A DNA stretch of 64,000 nt from Agathobacter sp. (lineage in GTDB: Bacteria > Bacillota > Clostridia > Lachnospirales > Lachnospiraceae). Made by a program: the position numbers and the translations under genes. The DNA lies in the NCBI GenBank assembly GCA_022769125.1, contig JALEKN010000049.1:1-64000 (forward strand). The letters run 5' to 3'. Below, in pieces: positions 25,188-34,536 of this stretch (positions are counted from its first letter, which is position 1; every line of letters begins with the position of its first letter). The notes below the pieces were generated by a model. The model did no database searches and was not told the DNA's origin. It saw nothing but the letters and a program-made list of their open reading frames with translations.

Positions 25188-25227
25188 GAGTTAGTAAGCT
25201 AAAATATTAAGAAAGAGAGGTAAAATC

Positions 25228-25308
25228 ATGATTAGCATTACAAAGCGTAACACAATGAATATGAATAATGCAGACTATGGATTTACCTCGGTATATTCTC
25301 TCATCTAA
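25228..25308 (+). CDS. Putative 26-residue leader peptide of the ABC exporter operon
   Basis: A short reading frame of 26 codons encodes MISITKRNTMNMN followed by NADYGFTSVYSLI, then TAA. AGAGAGG lies seven to eight bases before the ATG, and a promoter is 40 bases further upstream. The peptide has no signal or known domain. It is followed by alternative RNA hairpins and then, 188 bases on, by two ABC exporter genes. This layout resembles the leader-peptide attenuators known for drug-induced ABC transporters such as bmrCD of Bacillus subtilis, where slow translation of the leader prevents termination. That it is translated is inference. Confidence 0.6.
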   Translation: MISITKRNTMNMNNADYGFTSVYSLI

Positions 25309-25370
25309 AAACAGAATGGCTTAAGCGATCGTTTTTATTGTTTGTCATGTAGAGAGTTTTATGTTTTTGT

Positions 25371-25450
25371 GAGCCCGGGTTTTCCGTATGGGCTTCTTTT
25401 TTTGCGCAAAAAGAAGCTGATGCGAATTACTGCGGGCTCTTTTGTTTTGC
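25371..25450 (+). promoter_or_regulatory. Attenuator-like region with competing hairpins
   Basis: AGCCC (25372-25376) can pair with GGGCT (25390-25394), followed by TCTTTTTTT: a terminator. Alternatively CTTCTTTTT (25393-25401) pairs with AAAAAGAAG (25408-25416), destroying that terminator, and GAGCCCG (25371-25377) pairs with CGGGCTC (25433-25439), followed by TTTTGTTTT. The two folds exclude each other. The remaining stretch between the leader peptide and 25370 shows no further gene. Confidence 0.6.
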
Positions 25451-25496
25451 AAAAGCATATCCGGGGTTTTGAAAAGAATGTTAGAAAGGAAAGGTT

Positions 25497-27239
25497 ATGA
25501 AAAAGCTACACACTTATGTACTGCGGTACTGGAAATCGTATCTCTTTGCAATCTGCTGTATGATCACAGCGATCGTTTTGGATATGGTCTATCCGCAGGT
25601 CACAAAGATTATTGTAAATGAAGTATTTCTCGGGGGTAACTTCGAGCAGTTGGGTATGCTGCTTATGGCAATTGTCGTAATTGGCATCGGCAGGAGTATA
25701 TGCGGCTATTTTAAGGAATTTACGTTTGACAAAAACAGCTCGAAGATCGGTTCGGAAATGAGACGGGATCTGTTTTCGCATATTCAGGGCTTATCCGTGG
25801 ACTTCTTTGACAAGTCCAATACGGGAGAACTGATGGCGCGCGTGAAGGATGATATCGATAATGTATGGAATGCGGTCGGATTTATCGGCATGCTCATCAT
25901 CGAGGTTACTTTTCACGTCTGCATGGTGTTATTCTGTATGTTCCGTCTGAATTGGAAGCTGTCATTTGTGCCGCTTGCATTTATGGTCATCGGTGGTGCG
26001 ATCGCTGTCATTCTTGAGAAAAAGCTCGATAAGATCTATGAAGAGATCAGCGAGGAGAACGCGGAACTTACGACCATTGCGGAGGAGAATCTTGCCGGGG
26101 TGCGCACCGTAAAAGCGTTCGCGCGGGAAAAGTTCGAGATCCAGAAATTTATGTCACACAACAAGAGATATTATGAGCTGAACATGCGTCAGTCAAGGAC
26201 GATGGTACGGTATTATCCGTTCTATCAGTTTGCGGGAGTCCTGCTTCCGCTGCTTACGACAATCCTGGGTGGACTTGAAGTAATCCACGGCGGGATGGAT
26301 CTTGGTTCATTGGTTGCCTATGTTGAGTACAGCAGAAACTGTACCTGGCCGATGGAGATGATCGGATGGCTTACGAACAGCCTTTCAAGTGCAATCGCAT
26401 CGAGAAAGAAGATCGCAAAGATCTATGAGGAAACAGCATCCTTAAAGGAGACGGAGCATCCTCTGCACCTGGATGAGATCAAAGGCGACATTACATTTTC
26501 TGATGTTTCCCTTCAGATTGACGGCAAGCAGATTCTTTCCGATATCAGCTTTGACCTGCCACATGGCAGGAGGCTCGGTATCATGGGGGCAACCGGTTCC
26601 GGAAAGTCCTCCATTGTCAATCTGTTAGAGCGTTTTTACGATCCGACCGAGGGTAAGATCAGCATTGACGGTGTGGATATAAAAGAGATGGAGCTTGCGC
26701 AGGTGCGCGGAAGCAGTGCGGTTGTCATGCAGGATGTGTTCCTGTTTTCGGATACCATTGAGGAGAATATCAAGATGGGACAGCGGGAGACGCTTCCGAT
26801 GGAGGAGATCAGACAGGCGGCACACATGGCACAGGCGGGAGACTTCATCGAAGATATGGAGGAAGATTACAAGACGGTAATCGGCGAGCGCGGTGTCGGA
26901 CTGTCCGGTGGACAGAAACAGCGTATCAGCATAGCGCGTGCGTTCTCAAAGAAGGCACCGGTGCTTGTGATGGACGATTCCACCTCGGCACTCGACATGG
27001 AGACGGAGCATGAGATCCAGAAGACCTTAAACGGCTTTAAAGGAATGTCAAAGATCATCATTGCACACCGTATTTCTGCGGTGCGTTATGCGGATGAGAT
27101 CATCTATCTGCAGGATGGAAAGATTGCAGAGCGTGGCACACATGAGGAGCTTCTTGCAAAGAAGGGACTCTACTACGAGACTTATGTGGCGCAGTATGGA
27201 GAAAATTATGAAAAATACCGCAAGGCAGCATTGGCATAA
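25497..27239 (+). CDS. Heterodimeric ABC exporter, first subunit (degenerate Walker B)
   Basis: This is a 580-residue half-transporter with an N-terminal six-helix membrane domain (about 15-300) and a C-terminal ATPase. Walker A GATGSGKSS lies near 364-372, signature LSGGQKQR near 469-476, and Walker B VLVMDDSTSALD near 489. The catalytic glutamate after Walker B is replaced by aspartate, as in the degenerate-site subunit of BmrCD-type exporters. The family exports drugs, lipids or peptides, and the substrate here is unknown. It is translated from ATG 25497 after AAAGG and is followed 69 bases later by the partner subunit. The preceding leader suggests induction by translation inhibitors. Confidence 0.92.
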   Translation: MKKLHTYVLRYWKSYLFAICCMITAIVLDMVYPQVTKIIVNEVFLGGNFEQLGMLLMAIVVIGIGRSICGYFKEFTFDKNSSKIGSEMRRDLFSHIQGLSVDFFDKSNTGELMARVKDDIDNVWNAVGFIGMLIIEVTFHVCMVLFCMFRLNWKLSFVPLAFMVIGGAIAVILEKKLDKIYEEISEENAELTTIAEENLAGVRTVKAFAREKFEIQKFMSHNKRYYELNMRQSRTMVRYYPFYQFAGVLLPLLTTILGGLEVIHGGMDLGSLVAYVEYSRNCTWPMEMIGWLTNSLSSAIASRKKIAKIYEETASLKETEHPLHLDEIKGDITFSDVSLQIDGKQILSDISFDLPHGRRLGIMGATGSGKSSIVNLLERFYDPTEGKISIDGVDIKEMELAQVRGSSAVVMQDVFLFSDTIEENIKMGQRETLPMEEIRQAAHMAQAGDFIEDMEEDYKTVIGERGVGLSGGQKQRISIARAFSKKAPVLVMDDSTSALDMETEHEIQKTLNGFKGMSKIIIAHRISAVRYADEIIYLQDGKIAERGTHEELLAKKGLYYETYVAQYGENYEKYRKAALA

Positions 27240-27308
27240 TCATATGTCCCGGCATGATGCCGGGCTTTGCGGGAGATGGTAAAGAGAATTAGTAAAGGAG
27301 TGATATAT

Positions 27309-29099
27309 ATGGCAGTCAACTCATTTCGAGAAGACGAACAGATGAAGTCAACGGACAAGAAAAAGATCATCCGGCGGCTGCTGTCTTATCTGAGAAAGCA
27401 TGTAGCCGGGATCATTATTGTTCTTGCTGCAATGGCAATCACAGTTGCGATCAGCCTGGTCAATCCGCTGATCATTGAGGATGCAATCGACAATTATATT
27501 GGGAAAAACGATTGGAACGGCTTGCTTCGCATCGGGGCATTTACGGTTGCACTGAACGTTTTGTTTATTATTCTGGTTAAGGTGCGGATGTATGTGATGT
27601 CCCTGATCTCCAACAAGATCCTGTTAGATATCCGTCAGGAACTGTATGAGCATATCCAGAAGCTGTCCTTTTCCTTTTTTGACAGCAGGCCAACCGGAAA
27701 GATTCTTGCAAGAATCATTGGAGATGTCAATTCTTTAAAAGAGGTATTAAGCAATGCGGTTACCACCCTGATCCCGGATTTTCTTACGGTGATCGGAGTT
27801 GCGGTGATCATGCTGATCAAGGATTGGAAGCTGGCGATTGCTTCCCTCTGCACCCTGCCGGTCATGATCGTTGCGGTGTTTCTCATTGAGAACGTGGCGC
27901 ACAAAAAATGGCAGATATTCCGCAAGAAAGCGTCCAACCTGAATGCATACGTCCATGAGGATATTGCGGGAATCCGTGTGGTACAGAGCTTCCATGCGGA
28001 GGATGAGACGAGGGCGCAGTTCCTTAAATTGACAAGTGAACATCAAAAATCCTTTGAGGATGCCTGTCGCTACTCAGATATGTTTTATCCGACCATTGAC
28101 CTTTGCTGGGGAGTGGGAACGATGATGTTATATCTCGTCGGAGTAAAGTGGCTGGGATATCCGATGGTATCCCTAGGCACGTTGGTTGCGTTTGGAACGT
28201 ATATCAATATGTTCTGGAATCCGATCATGAACCTGAGCAATTTTTACAATCAGCTCATCACCAATATTTCTGCTGCGGAGCGTGTCTTTGACATTATGGA
28301 CACCAGACCGGATATCACCGATGCGGCAGACGTGGAGGAGCTTCCGGATGTGGAGGGAAGCGTTGAGTTTTCCCATGTCTCCTTCACCTATGATGAGGGA
28401 ACGGCACAGGAGACAAGGGTACTTGATGATGTAAGCTTTCAGGTGCAACCGGGTGAGACGATTGCGCTTGTCGGTCCGACCGGGGCTGGAAAGACAACGA
28501 TCGTCAACCTCATCAGCCGTTTTTACGACATCCAGTCCGGAACGATTTCTATCGACGGACACGATCTTACAAAGGTTGAGATTGACAGCTTGCGCAGACA
28601 GATGGGGGTTATGACACAGGACAATTTCATTTTCCACGGAACCATCCGTGACAATATTCTGTATGGAAAGTTGGATGCAACGGAGGAAGAGATGATCGCA
28701 GCGGCGAAAGCAGTCAACGCACATGATTTCATCATGAAGATGGAAAAGGGCTATGACACCGAGCTGCAGGAACGCGGCGCGGGACTTTCCATTGGGCAGC
28801 GTCAGCTGATCGCGTTTGCGAGAACAATGATTGCAATGCCGAAGATTCTGATTTTGGACGAGGCAACGTCAAGTATTGATACGCACACTGAGATCCTGGT
28901 TCAGAAGGGTATCGAGGCGCTGCTTGCAGGACGGACTAGTTTTGTCATTGCACATCGCCTTTCCACGATTCAGAATGCAGACCGCATTTTTGTAATCAAC
29001 CATGGCGGCATTGAGGAACAGGGAACCCCGGATGAGCTTATGGCAAAGAAGGGCGCATATTACAAACTTTATATGGCGCAATTCCTTGCAATACAGTAA
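27309..29099 (+). CDS. Heterodimeric ABC exporter, second subunit (degenerate signature)
   Basis: This is a 596-residue half-transporter with a membrane domain (about 30-320) and an ATPase domain. Walker A is GPTGAGKTT (about 389-397) and Walker B ILILDEATSSID has the catalytic glutamate, but the signature reads LSIGQRQL in place of LSGGQ. Together with the aspartate in the partner, this gives one consensus and one degenerate ATP site per heterodimer, the usual BmrC/BmrD-like pattern. I chose ATG 27309, seven bases after AAAGGAG; an upstream in-frame start lacks a site. It is probably co-transcribed with the first subunit. Confidence 0.92.
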   Translation: MAVNSFREDEQMKSTDKKKIIRRLLSYLRKHVAGIIIVLAAMAITVAISLVNPLIIEDAIDNYIGKNDWNGLLRIGAFTVALNVLFIILVKVRMYVMSLISNKILLDIRQELYEHIQKLSFSFFDSRPTGKILARIIGDVNSLKEVLSNAVTTLIPDFLTVIGVAVIMLIKDWKLAIASLCTLPVMIVAVFLIENVAHKKWQIFRKKASNLNAYVHEDIAGIRVVQSFHAEDETRAQFLKLTSEHQKSFEDACRYSDMFYPTIDLCWGVGTMMLYLVGVKWLGYPMVSLGTLVAFGTYINMFWNPIMNLSNFYNQLITNISAAERVFDIMDTRPDITDAADVEELPDVEGSVEFSHVSFTYDEGTAQETRVLDDVSFQVQPGETIALVGPTGAGKTTIVNLISRFYDIQSGTISIDGHDLTKVEIDSLRRQMGVMTQDNFIFHGTIRDNILYGKLDATEEEMIAAAKAVNAHDFIMKMEKGYDTELQERGAGLSIGQRQLIAFARTMIAMPKILILDEATSSIDTHTEILVQKGIEALLAGRTSFVIAHRLSTIQNADRIFVINHGGIEEQGTPDELMAKKGAYYKLYMAQFLAIQ

Positions 29100-29162
29100 A
29101 ATAGAACATAGCTTGGATTTAGGCTATATTTAATGAAATAAAACAGAAAAGAAGGAATGGAA

Positions 29163-30977
29163 ATGGCAGAAAAATTATTATCAAGAGGAGAAGTACCGGA
29201 GGAACTGACCTGGGACCTTTCTTTGATCTATAAGAGCGAGGAACTGATGTGGAATGATCTTGAGGAGTGTAAGCGGATTGTTTCATACATGGAGGAGACA
29301 TATAAGGGACATCTGGATACACCGGAGAATGTCGTGGCATGCATGGAGAAATTGGAGCGTCTGAACGAGCTTGTAACACTGATTGGCAATTACACTTCCC
29401 TTGCGGTATCGGTTGACTATTATGACGGGAAGAATCTGGAGCGTGACGCAAAAGTAAACAGTATTTTTTCGGATTTGTTCAGCCGAGTCAGCTTTGTGGA
29501 CAGTGAAATTGTTCTTCAGGATGATGCAGTGATCGAGAAAGCAATCGAACTTGCAGAGGGAACGAAGAATTATTTGAAGAACATTCTGCGCAGCAAGCCT
29601 CATCAGCTCGGACCGGAGACGGAGCAGGTGCTGGCTGCCTACAACCAGATCCTTGGAGCACCGTACACCATTTATGAGCAGACAAAGCTTGCGGATATGA
29701 AGTTTGATAACTTTACCGTAGATGGCAGGGAATACCCGCTGGGCTATTCCTTGTTTGAGGATGACTACGAGTATGAGAAGAACACCGCGGTGCGCAGGGC
29801 TGCATTTAAGGCGTTCTCTTCGAAGCTCCGTCAATACGAAAATGTAACGGCGTGTGCTTACAATACCGAAGTGCTAAAGCAGAAGATCACGGCAGATCTG
29901 CGCGGCTATTCGGATGTTTTTGAGAGCCTGTTATTTGAGCAGCATGTGTCCAAAGAATTGTATAACCGCCAGATAGATCTGATCACGGAGAAGCTTGCTC
30001 CGCACATGCGCAGATACGCAAAACTTTTGCAGAAGATCCATCATCTGGATAAGATGACGTTTGCAGATTTAAAGATCGCTGTCGATCCCGAGTATGATCC
30101 TTCCGTTACCATTGAAGAATCCAAGAAGTATATTAAGGAAGGACTTTCTATCTTAGGAGAGGATTATGGCGCAATGATCGATGAGGCATACCGTGACCGC
30201 TGGGTAGACTTTGCGAAGAACCAGGGCAAATCTACCGGTGGTTTCTGCGCAAGCCCATATGGAAGAGGCTCCTTCATCCTTCTTTCCTGGAATAATCGTA
30301 TGGCGGATGTGTTTACACTCGCACATGAGCTGGGGCACGCCGGACATTTTCGCGCCTGCAATGGAGCGCAGTCCATTTTTGATACGATGGTTTCCGGCTA
30401 CTTCATTGAGAGTCCATCAACCATGAATGAACTCCTGATGGCACATTACCTGATCAAGACGAACCCAGATAAGCGCTTCCGCAGATGGGTGTTGAGCTGT
30501 ATGATCAGTAACACATATTACCATAACTTTGTAACACATCTGATGGAGGCAGCATATCAGAGAGAGGTTTACAAGATTATGGAGGAAGGTGGCAGTGTAC
30601 ATGCGGAGCTTCTCAGCCGGATTATGAAGGAAACCTTGCAGAATTTCTGGGGTGATGCGGTAGAGATCTCCGATGATGCAGCACTTACCTGGATGCGCCA
30701 GCCGCATTACTATATGGGATTGTATTCTTATACTTACAGTGCAGGACTGACAATCGCTACGCAGGTCTGCAAGCGTATTGAAAAGGAAGGCCAGCCGGCG
30801 GTGGACGATTGGAAGAAGGTGCTTGCCGCAGGAAGTACACTTGATCCGGAAGGTCTTGCCAAAATGGCGGGCGTGGATATCAGCACAGATGCTGCACTTT
30901 TGGATACAATCGACTACATTGGGGGGATTATTGACGAAATCTGCCGTTTAACGGAAGAAATCGAGGCAGAGAAGTAA
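29163..30977 (+). CDS. pepF: Oligoendopeptidase F (M3 metallopeptidase)
   Basis: This cytosolic zinc endopeptidase cleaves medium-length peptides. It has 604 residues, the normal size. The zinc motif HELGH is at about 388-392 (FTLAHELGHAGH), and the third ligand glutamate lies downstream in SPSTMNELLMAHYL. The M3B substrate-binding segment HYYMGLYSYTYSAGL is near the C-terminus. ATG 29163 is seven bases after AAGGA, whereas the ATG two codons earlier is too close to it. It is the natural downstream partner of the two oligopeptide importers in the same window. A small TAGC/GCTA stem upstream is the only structure before it. Confidence 0.95.
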   Translation: MAEKLLSRGEVPEELTWDLSLIYKSEELMWNDLEECKRIVSYMEETYKGHLDTPENVVACMEKLERLNELVTLIGNYTSLAVSVDYYDGKNLERDAKVNSIFSDLFSRVSFVDSEIVLQDDAVIEKAIELAEGTKNYLKNILRSKPHQLGPETEQVLAAYNQILGAPYTIYEQTKLADMKFDNFTVDGREYPLGYSLFEDDYEYEKNTAVRRAAFKAFSSKLRQYENVTACAYNTEVLKQKITADLRGYSDVFESLLFEQHVSKELYNRQIDLITEKLAPHMRRYAKLLQKIHHLDKMTFADLKIAVDPEYDPSVTIEESKKYIKEGLSILGEDYGAMIDEAYRDRWVDFAKNQGKSTGGFCASPYGRGSFILLSWNNRMADVFTLAHELGHAGHFRACNGAQSIFDTMVSGYFIESPSTMNELLMAHYLIKTNPDKRFRRWVLSCMISNTYYHNFVTHLMEAAYQREVYKIMEEGGSVHAELLSRIMKETLQNFWGDAVEISDDAALTWMRQPHYYMGLYSYTYSAGLTIATQVCKRIEKEGQPAVDDWKKVLAAGSTLDPEGLAKMAGVDISTDAALLDTIDYIGGIIDEICRLTEEIEAEK

Positions 30978-31004
30978 AAAATACTAGCCAATACAAAAAG
31001 CTTG

Positions 31005-31013
31005 TGCTATAAT
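31005..31013 (+). promoter_or_regulatory. Extended -10 promoter of tig
   Basis: TGCTATAAT (core TATAAT 31008-31013) stands about 100 bases before tig. No -35 is evident, which is common for extended -10 promoters. The full TGTGCTATAAT string recurs elsewhere in the window. Confidence 0.6.
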
Positions 31014-31113
31014 ACTCCAATGACTGTAGAGGTCGTAGTACGCCCATTTTTGGAAAAACGACCCACAAGAATGTACATTACGAGATATATTTTTAAGGAG
31101 GATAACAGTTATA

Positions 31114-32451
31114 ATGAGTGTACAGGTTGAAAAATTAGAGAATAACATGGCGAAGCTTACCATCGAAGTTTCTGCTGAGGATCTTGAGAAGGCTTTAGAG
31201 GCTGCTTACCAGAAGGAAAAGAACAAGATCAGCATCCCGGGATTCCGTAAGGGAAAGGTTCCGAGAGCAATGGTTGAGAAGATGTACGGCGCAGGAATCT
31301 TCTACGAAGATGCAGCTAACAGCCTGATGCAGCAGAACTACCCGGCAGCAGTTGACGAGAGCGGAATTGATATCGTTTCCCGTCCAAGCGTTGATGTTGT
31401 ACAGCTTGAGAAGGGTAAGCCATTTATCTTTACAGCAGAAGTTGCGGTTAAGCCGGAAGTAACACTTGGCAAGTACCTGGGCGTTACCGTTTCCAAGGTA
31501 GATACCACTGTTACCGATGAGGAAGTTGACGCAGCATTAGAGAAGGAAAGAAACAATAACGCAAGAACCGTATCTGTAACGGACAGACCGGTACAGAATG
31601 GTGATACAGCAGTTATCGACTTCGAGGGATTTGTAGATGGCGTTGCGTTTGAGGGCGGTAAGGGAGAGAATCATCCGCTTGAGATTGGTTCCCACAGCTT
31701 TATCGATACCTTTGAGGATCAGCTGATCGGAAAGAATGCCGGAGATGACGTTGAAGTAAACGTAACCTTCCCGGAGCAGTACCAGGCAGCTGAACTTGCA
31801 GGCAAGCCGGCTTTATTCAAGGTTAAGATCCATGAAGTTAAGGCAAAGGAACTTCCGGAGTTAAATGACGAGTTTGCATCTGATGTATCTGAGTTTGAGA
31901 CTCTTGCCGAGTACAAGGAGAGCTTAAAGAAGAACTTACAGGAGCAGAAGGAGACCGAAGCTAAGAAGACCAAGGAGGATGAGGCAATCCAGAAGATCAT
32001 CGACAAGTCAAAGATGGATCTCCCGGAGGCAATGATCACTACCCAATGTGAGAACATGATCGAAGAGTTCTCCCAGAGACTTGCACAGAGCGGACTTTCT
32101 ATGGACCAGTACCTTCAGTTCTCAGGCATGACAATGGACAAGATGATGGAGCAGGTTCGCCCAGAGGCAATTTCACGTATTCAGAGCAGCCTTGTTCTTG
32201 AGCAGATCGCTAAGGAAGAGAACATCGAAGTATCTGATGAGGATGTAGATGCTGAGATCGCTAAGATGGCAGCAAACTATGGAATGGAAGCTGATAAGCT
32301 CAAGGAATACATGGGTGAGGCCGAGAAGGCTTCTATGAAGAGAGAGCTTGCAATTACCAAGGCCGTTGATCTGATCATGGAGAATGCAAAAGAGAGAGCA
32401 AAGGCAAAGAGCAAGAAAGATAAGGACGAGGAAGCAGCAGAGGAAGAATAA
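31114..32451 (+). CDS. tig: Trigger factor
   Basis: This is the ribosome-associated chaperone and prolyl isomerase that meets nascent chains. The 445-residue protein has the N-terminal ribosome-binding domain with the signature GFRKGKVPRAM (about 44-54), a central FKBP-type domain (about 150-240: NGDTAVIDFEGFVDGVAFEGG, then LIGKNAGDDVEVNVTFPEQY), and a helical C-terminal chaperone domain ending in a Lys/Glu-rich tail. AAGGAGG precedes the ATG. It heads the classical tig-clpP-clpX-lon-engB cluster. Confidence 0.98.
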   Translation: MSVQVEKLENNMAKLTIEVSAEDLEKALEAAYQKEKNKISIPGFRKGKVPRAMVEKMYGAGIFYEDAANSLMQQNYPAAVDESGIDIVSRPSVDVVQLEKGKPFIFTAEVAVKPEVTLGKYLGVTVSKVDTTVTDEEVDAALEKERNNNARTVSVTDRPVQNGDTAVIDFEGFVDGVAFEGGKGENHPLEIGSHSFIDTFEDQLIGKNAGDDVEVNVTFPEQYQAAELAGKPALFKVKIHEVKAKELPELNDEFASDVSEFETLAEYKESLKKNLQEQKETEAKKTKEDEAIQKIIDKSKMDLPEAMITTQCENMIEEFSQRLAQSGLSMDQYLQFSGMTMDKMMEQVRPEAISRIQSSLVLEQIAKEENIEVSDEDVDAEIAKMAANYGMEADKLKEYMGEAEKASMKRELAITKAVDLIMENAKERAKAKSKKDKDEEAAEEE

Positions 32452-32496
32452 TCACATTTCTTCCCGGACGGATGCATTCCTGCAGTAAAATTTGTG

Positions 32497-32526
32497 ACTG
32501 GCTCAGTTAATCTGGGCCAGTTTTTA
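32497..32526 (+). terminator. Terminator between tig and clpP
   Basis: ACTGGCTCAG pairs with CTGGGCCAGT (one T-G pair), followed by five T residues. clpP starts only 25 bases further on, so read-through probably feeds it. Confidence 0.75.
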
Positions 32527-32550
32527 AACTATTAAAGGAGGCTTATTTCA

Positions 32551-33132
32551 ATGAGTTTGGTACCTTATGTATTAGAACAGACCGGTAGAGGCGAGCGCCA
32601 ATATGATATTTATTCCCGCCTGTTAAAGGACCGCATCATCTTCCTTGGAGAAGAGGTAAACGAGACAACTGCAAGCCTTGTTGTGGCACAGCTGTTATTT
32701 TTAGAGTCAGAAGATCCGAATAAGGATATTCATCTGTATATCAACTCTCCGGGTGGAATGGTTACCGCGGGACTTGCAATCTATGATACGATGCAGTACA
32801 TCAAGTGCGATGTGTCTACAATCTGTATCGGACTTGCGGCAAGCATGGGAGCGTTTCTTCTTGCAGGTGGAGCAAAAGGCAAGCGTTATGCTCTTCCAAA
32901 CGCAGAAATCATGATCCATCAGCCATCCGGCGGAGCAAAGGGACAGGCAACCGAGATCCAGATTGCTGCTGAGAACATCTTAAAGACGAAGAAGCGTTTG
33001 AATGAGATCCTCGCTGCAAACACAGGAAAGCCATACGATGTTGTTGCGGCAGATACCGAGCGCGATCATTATATGACCGCAGAGGAAGCAATGGAGTATG
33101 GACTGGTTGACAGCGTTATCACAAGCCGCTGA
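32551..33132 (+). CDS. clpP: ATP-dependent Clp protease proteolytic subunit
   Basis: This is the serine peptidase barrel that degrades proteins unfolded by ClpX or other Clp ATPases. The 193-residue protein has the catalytic triad Ser98 (GLAASMGA), His123 (MIHQPSGG) and Asp172 (TERDHYM). The INSPGG segment at about 64-69 forms the oxyanion strand. There is a perfect AAAGGAGG before the ATG. clpX follows 46 bases downstream. Confidence 0.98.
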   Translation: MSLVPYVLEQTGRGERQYDIYSRLLKDRIIFLGEEVNETTASLVVAQLLFLESEDPNKDIHLYINSPGGMVTAGLAIYDTMQYIKCDVSTICIGLAASMGAFLLAGGAKGKRYALPNAEIMIHQPSGGAKGQATEIQIAAENILKTKKRLNEILAANTGKPYDVVAADTERDHYMTAEEAMEYGLVDSVITSR

Positions 33133-33178
33133 TAATTTATGTGAGGCGTGCATATTATTTTAGTTTTGGAGAAAAAAT

Positions 33179-34471
33179 ATGTCAGGAAAAAACAACAACA
33201 GCGATAACATGGGAAATGGAACAGTTCGCTGCTCTTTCTGCGGCAAGACGCAGAGTCAGGTCGGAAGACTGATTTCCGGACCGAACGGGGCATATATCTG
33301 TGACCATTGTGTTGATGTATGTGCAGAGATCATAGAGGAAGAGGAGATGGAATCCGGTGCATCAAGTTCGACTCCGGATGAGATCAACCTGCTCAAGCCG
33401 GAAGAACTGAAGGCATTTCTTGATCAGTATGTAATCGGACAGGAGCAGGCTAAGAAAGTTCTTTCTGTTGCTGTGTATAATCATTATAAGAGAGTTCTGG
33501 CCGGTGGAGCCATTGATGATGTGGAGATCCAGAAGAGCAATATCCTGATGCTGGGACCGACAGGTTCCGGTAAGACTTTGCTTGCACAGACACTTGCCCG
33601 TGTGCTTAATGTTCCGTTTGCGATCGCAGATGCTACAACCCTTACAGAGGCAGGATATGTCGGCGAGGATGTGGAGAATATTCTGTTAAAGCTGATACAG
33701 GCTGCCGATTATGATGTTGAGCGTGCAGAACACGGAATTGTTTATATTGACGAGATTGACAAGATCACCAAGAAGGCGGAGAATGTATCGATTACTAGAG
33801 ATGTATCCGGAGAGGGCGTGCAGCAGGCTCTCTTAAAGATTCTGGAGGGCACGGTTGCTTCCGTTCCACCACAGGGAGGAAGAAAGCATCCACAGCAGGA
33901 GCTGATCCCAATCGATACAACCAATATCCTGTTTATCTGCGGCGGTGCATTTGACGGACTCGACAAGATCATCGAGACACGGATGGATGCCAAGTCGATC
34001 GGATTTAATGCGGATGTAAAGTCAAAGACAGAGATGAATACAGGTGCTGCATTTAAGCATGCACTTCCGCAGGACTTTGTAAAGTTTGGTCTGATCCCGG
34101 AATTTATCGGCCGTGTGCCTGTAAGTGTTTCCTTGGATTCTCTGGATCGCGATGCACTTATCCGCATTTTGACGGAGCCGAAGAATTCTCTGGTAAAGCA
34201 GTATCAGAAGATGTTCGAGCTGGATGGTGTTGGTCTTGAGTTTGACAAAGAGGCTATTGAGACAATCGCTGATAAGGCAATGGAACGTGAAACCGGTGCA
34301 AGAGGGCTTCGTGCCATCATGGAGAATGCAATGCTTGATTTGATGTATCGCATTCCATCGGATGAATCCATCAGCCGTTGTGTGATCACAAAGGATATGA
34401 TAGAGAAGAATCTTGCAATTGAAGAAAATGAAGGTTTAAAGCTGGAGGAAAAGAATCCGCTGGCATCATAA
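33179..34471 (+). CDS. clpX: ATP-dependent Clp protease ATPase subunit ClpX
   Basis: This is the AAA+ unfoldase that delivers substrates to ClpP. The 430-residue protein starts with the zinc-binding domain, cysteines 18, 21, 41 and 44 (CSFC and CDHC). It then has Walker A GPTGSGKT, the pore motif GYVGEDVE, Walker [10 protein letters not shown], the IGF loop for ClpP docking (SIGFNAD), and sensor 2 in [11 protein letters not shown] ribosome binding site, GGAG, lies 9 bases upstream. It is co-oriented with clpP and lon. Confidence 0.98.
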   Translation: MSGKNNNSDNMGNGTVRCSFCGKTQSQVGRLISGPNGAYICDHCVDVCAEIIEEEEMESGASSSTPDEINLLKPEELKAFLDQYVIGQEQAKKVLSVAVYNHYKRVLAGGAIDDVEIQKSNILMLGPTGSGKTLLAQTLARVLNVPFAIADATTLTEAGYVGEDVENILLKLIQAADYDVERAEHGIVYIDEIDKITKKAENVSITRDVSGEGVQQALLKILEGTVASVPPQGGRKHPQQELIPIDTTNILFICGGAFDGLDKIIETRMDAKSIGFNADVKSKTEMNTGAAFKHALPQDFVKFGLIPEFIGRVPVSVSLDSLDRDALIRILTEPKNSLVKQYQKMFELDGVGLEFDKEAIETIADKAMERETGARGLRAIMENAMLDLMYRIPSDESISRCVITKDMIEKNLAIEENEGLKLEEKNPLAS

Positions 34472-34477
34472 CAGTGG

Positions 34478-34515
34478 CGCAGCTGTCTGGCAAAACAGGT
34501 AGCTGCGCATTTTGA
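34478..34515 (+). terminator. Hairpin between clpX and lon
   Basis: GCGCAGCT pairs with AGCTGCGC (with a possible inner CTGT/ACAG stem), followed by ATTTTGAATTTT. The U-tract is broken, so it is a weak terminator at best. Confidence 0.5.
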
Positions 34516-34536
34516 ATTTTAGTAAAGGAGAAACGT

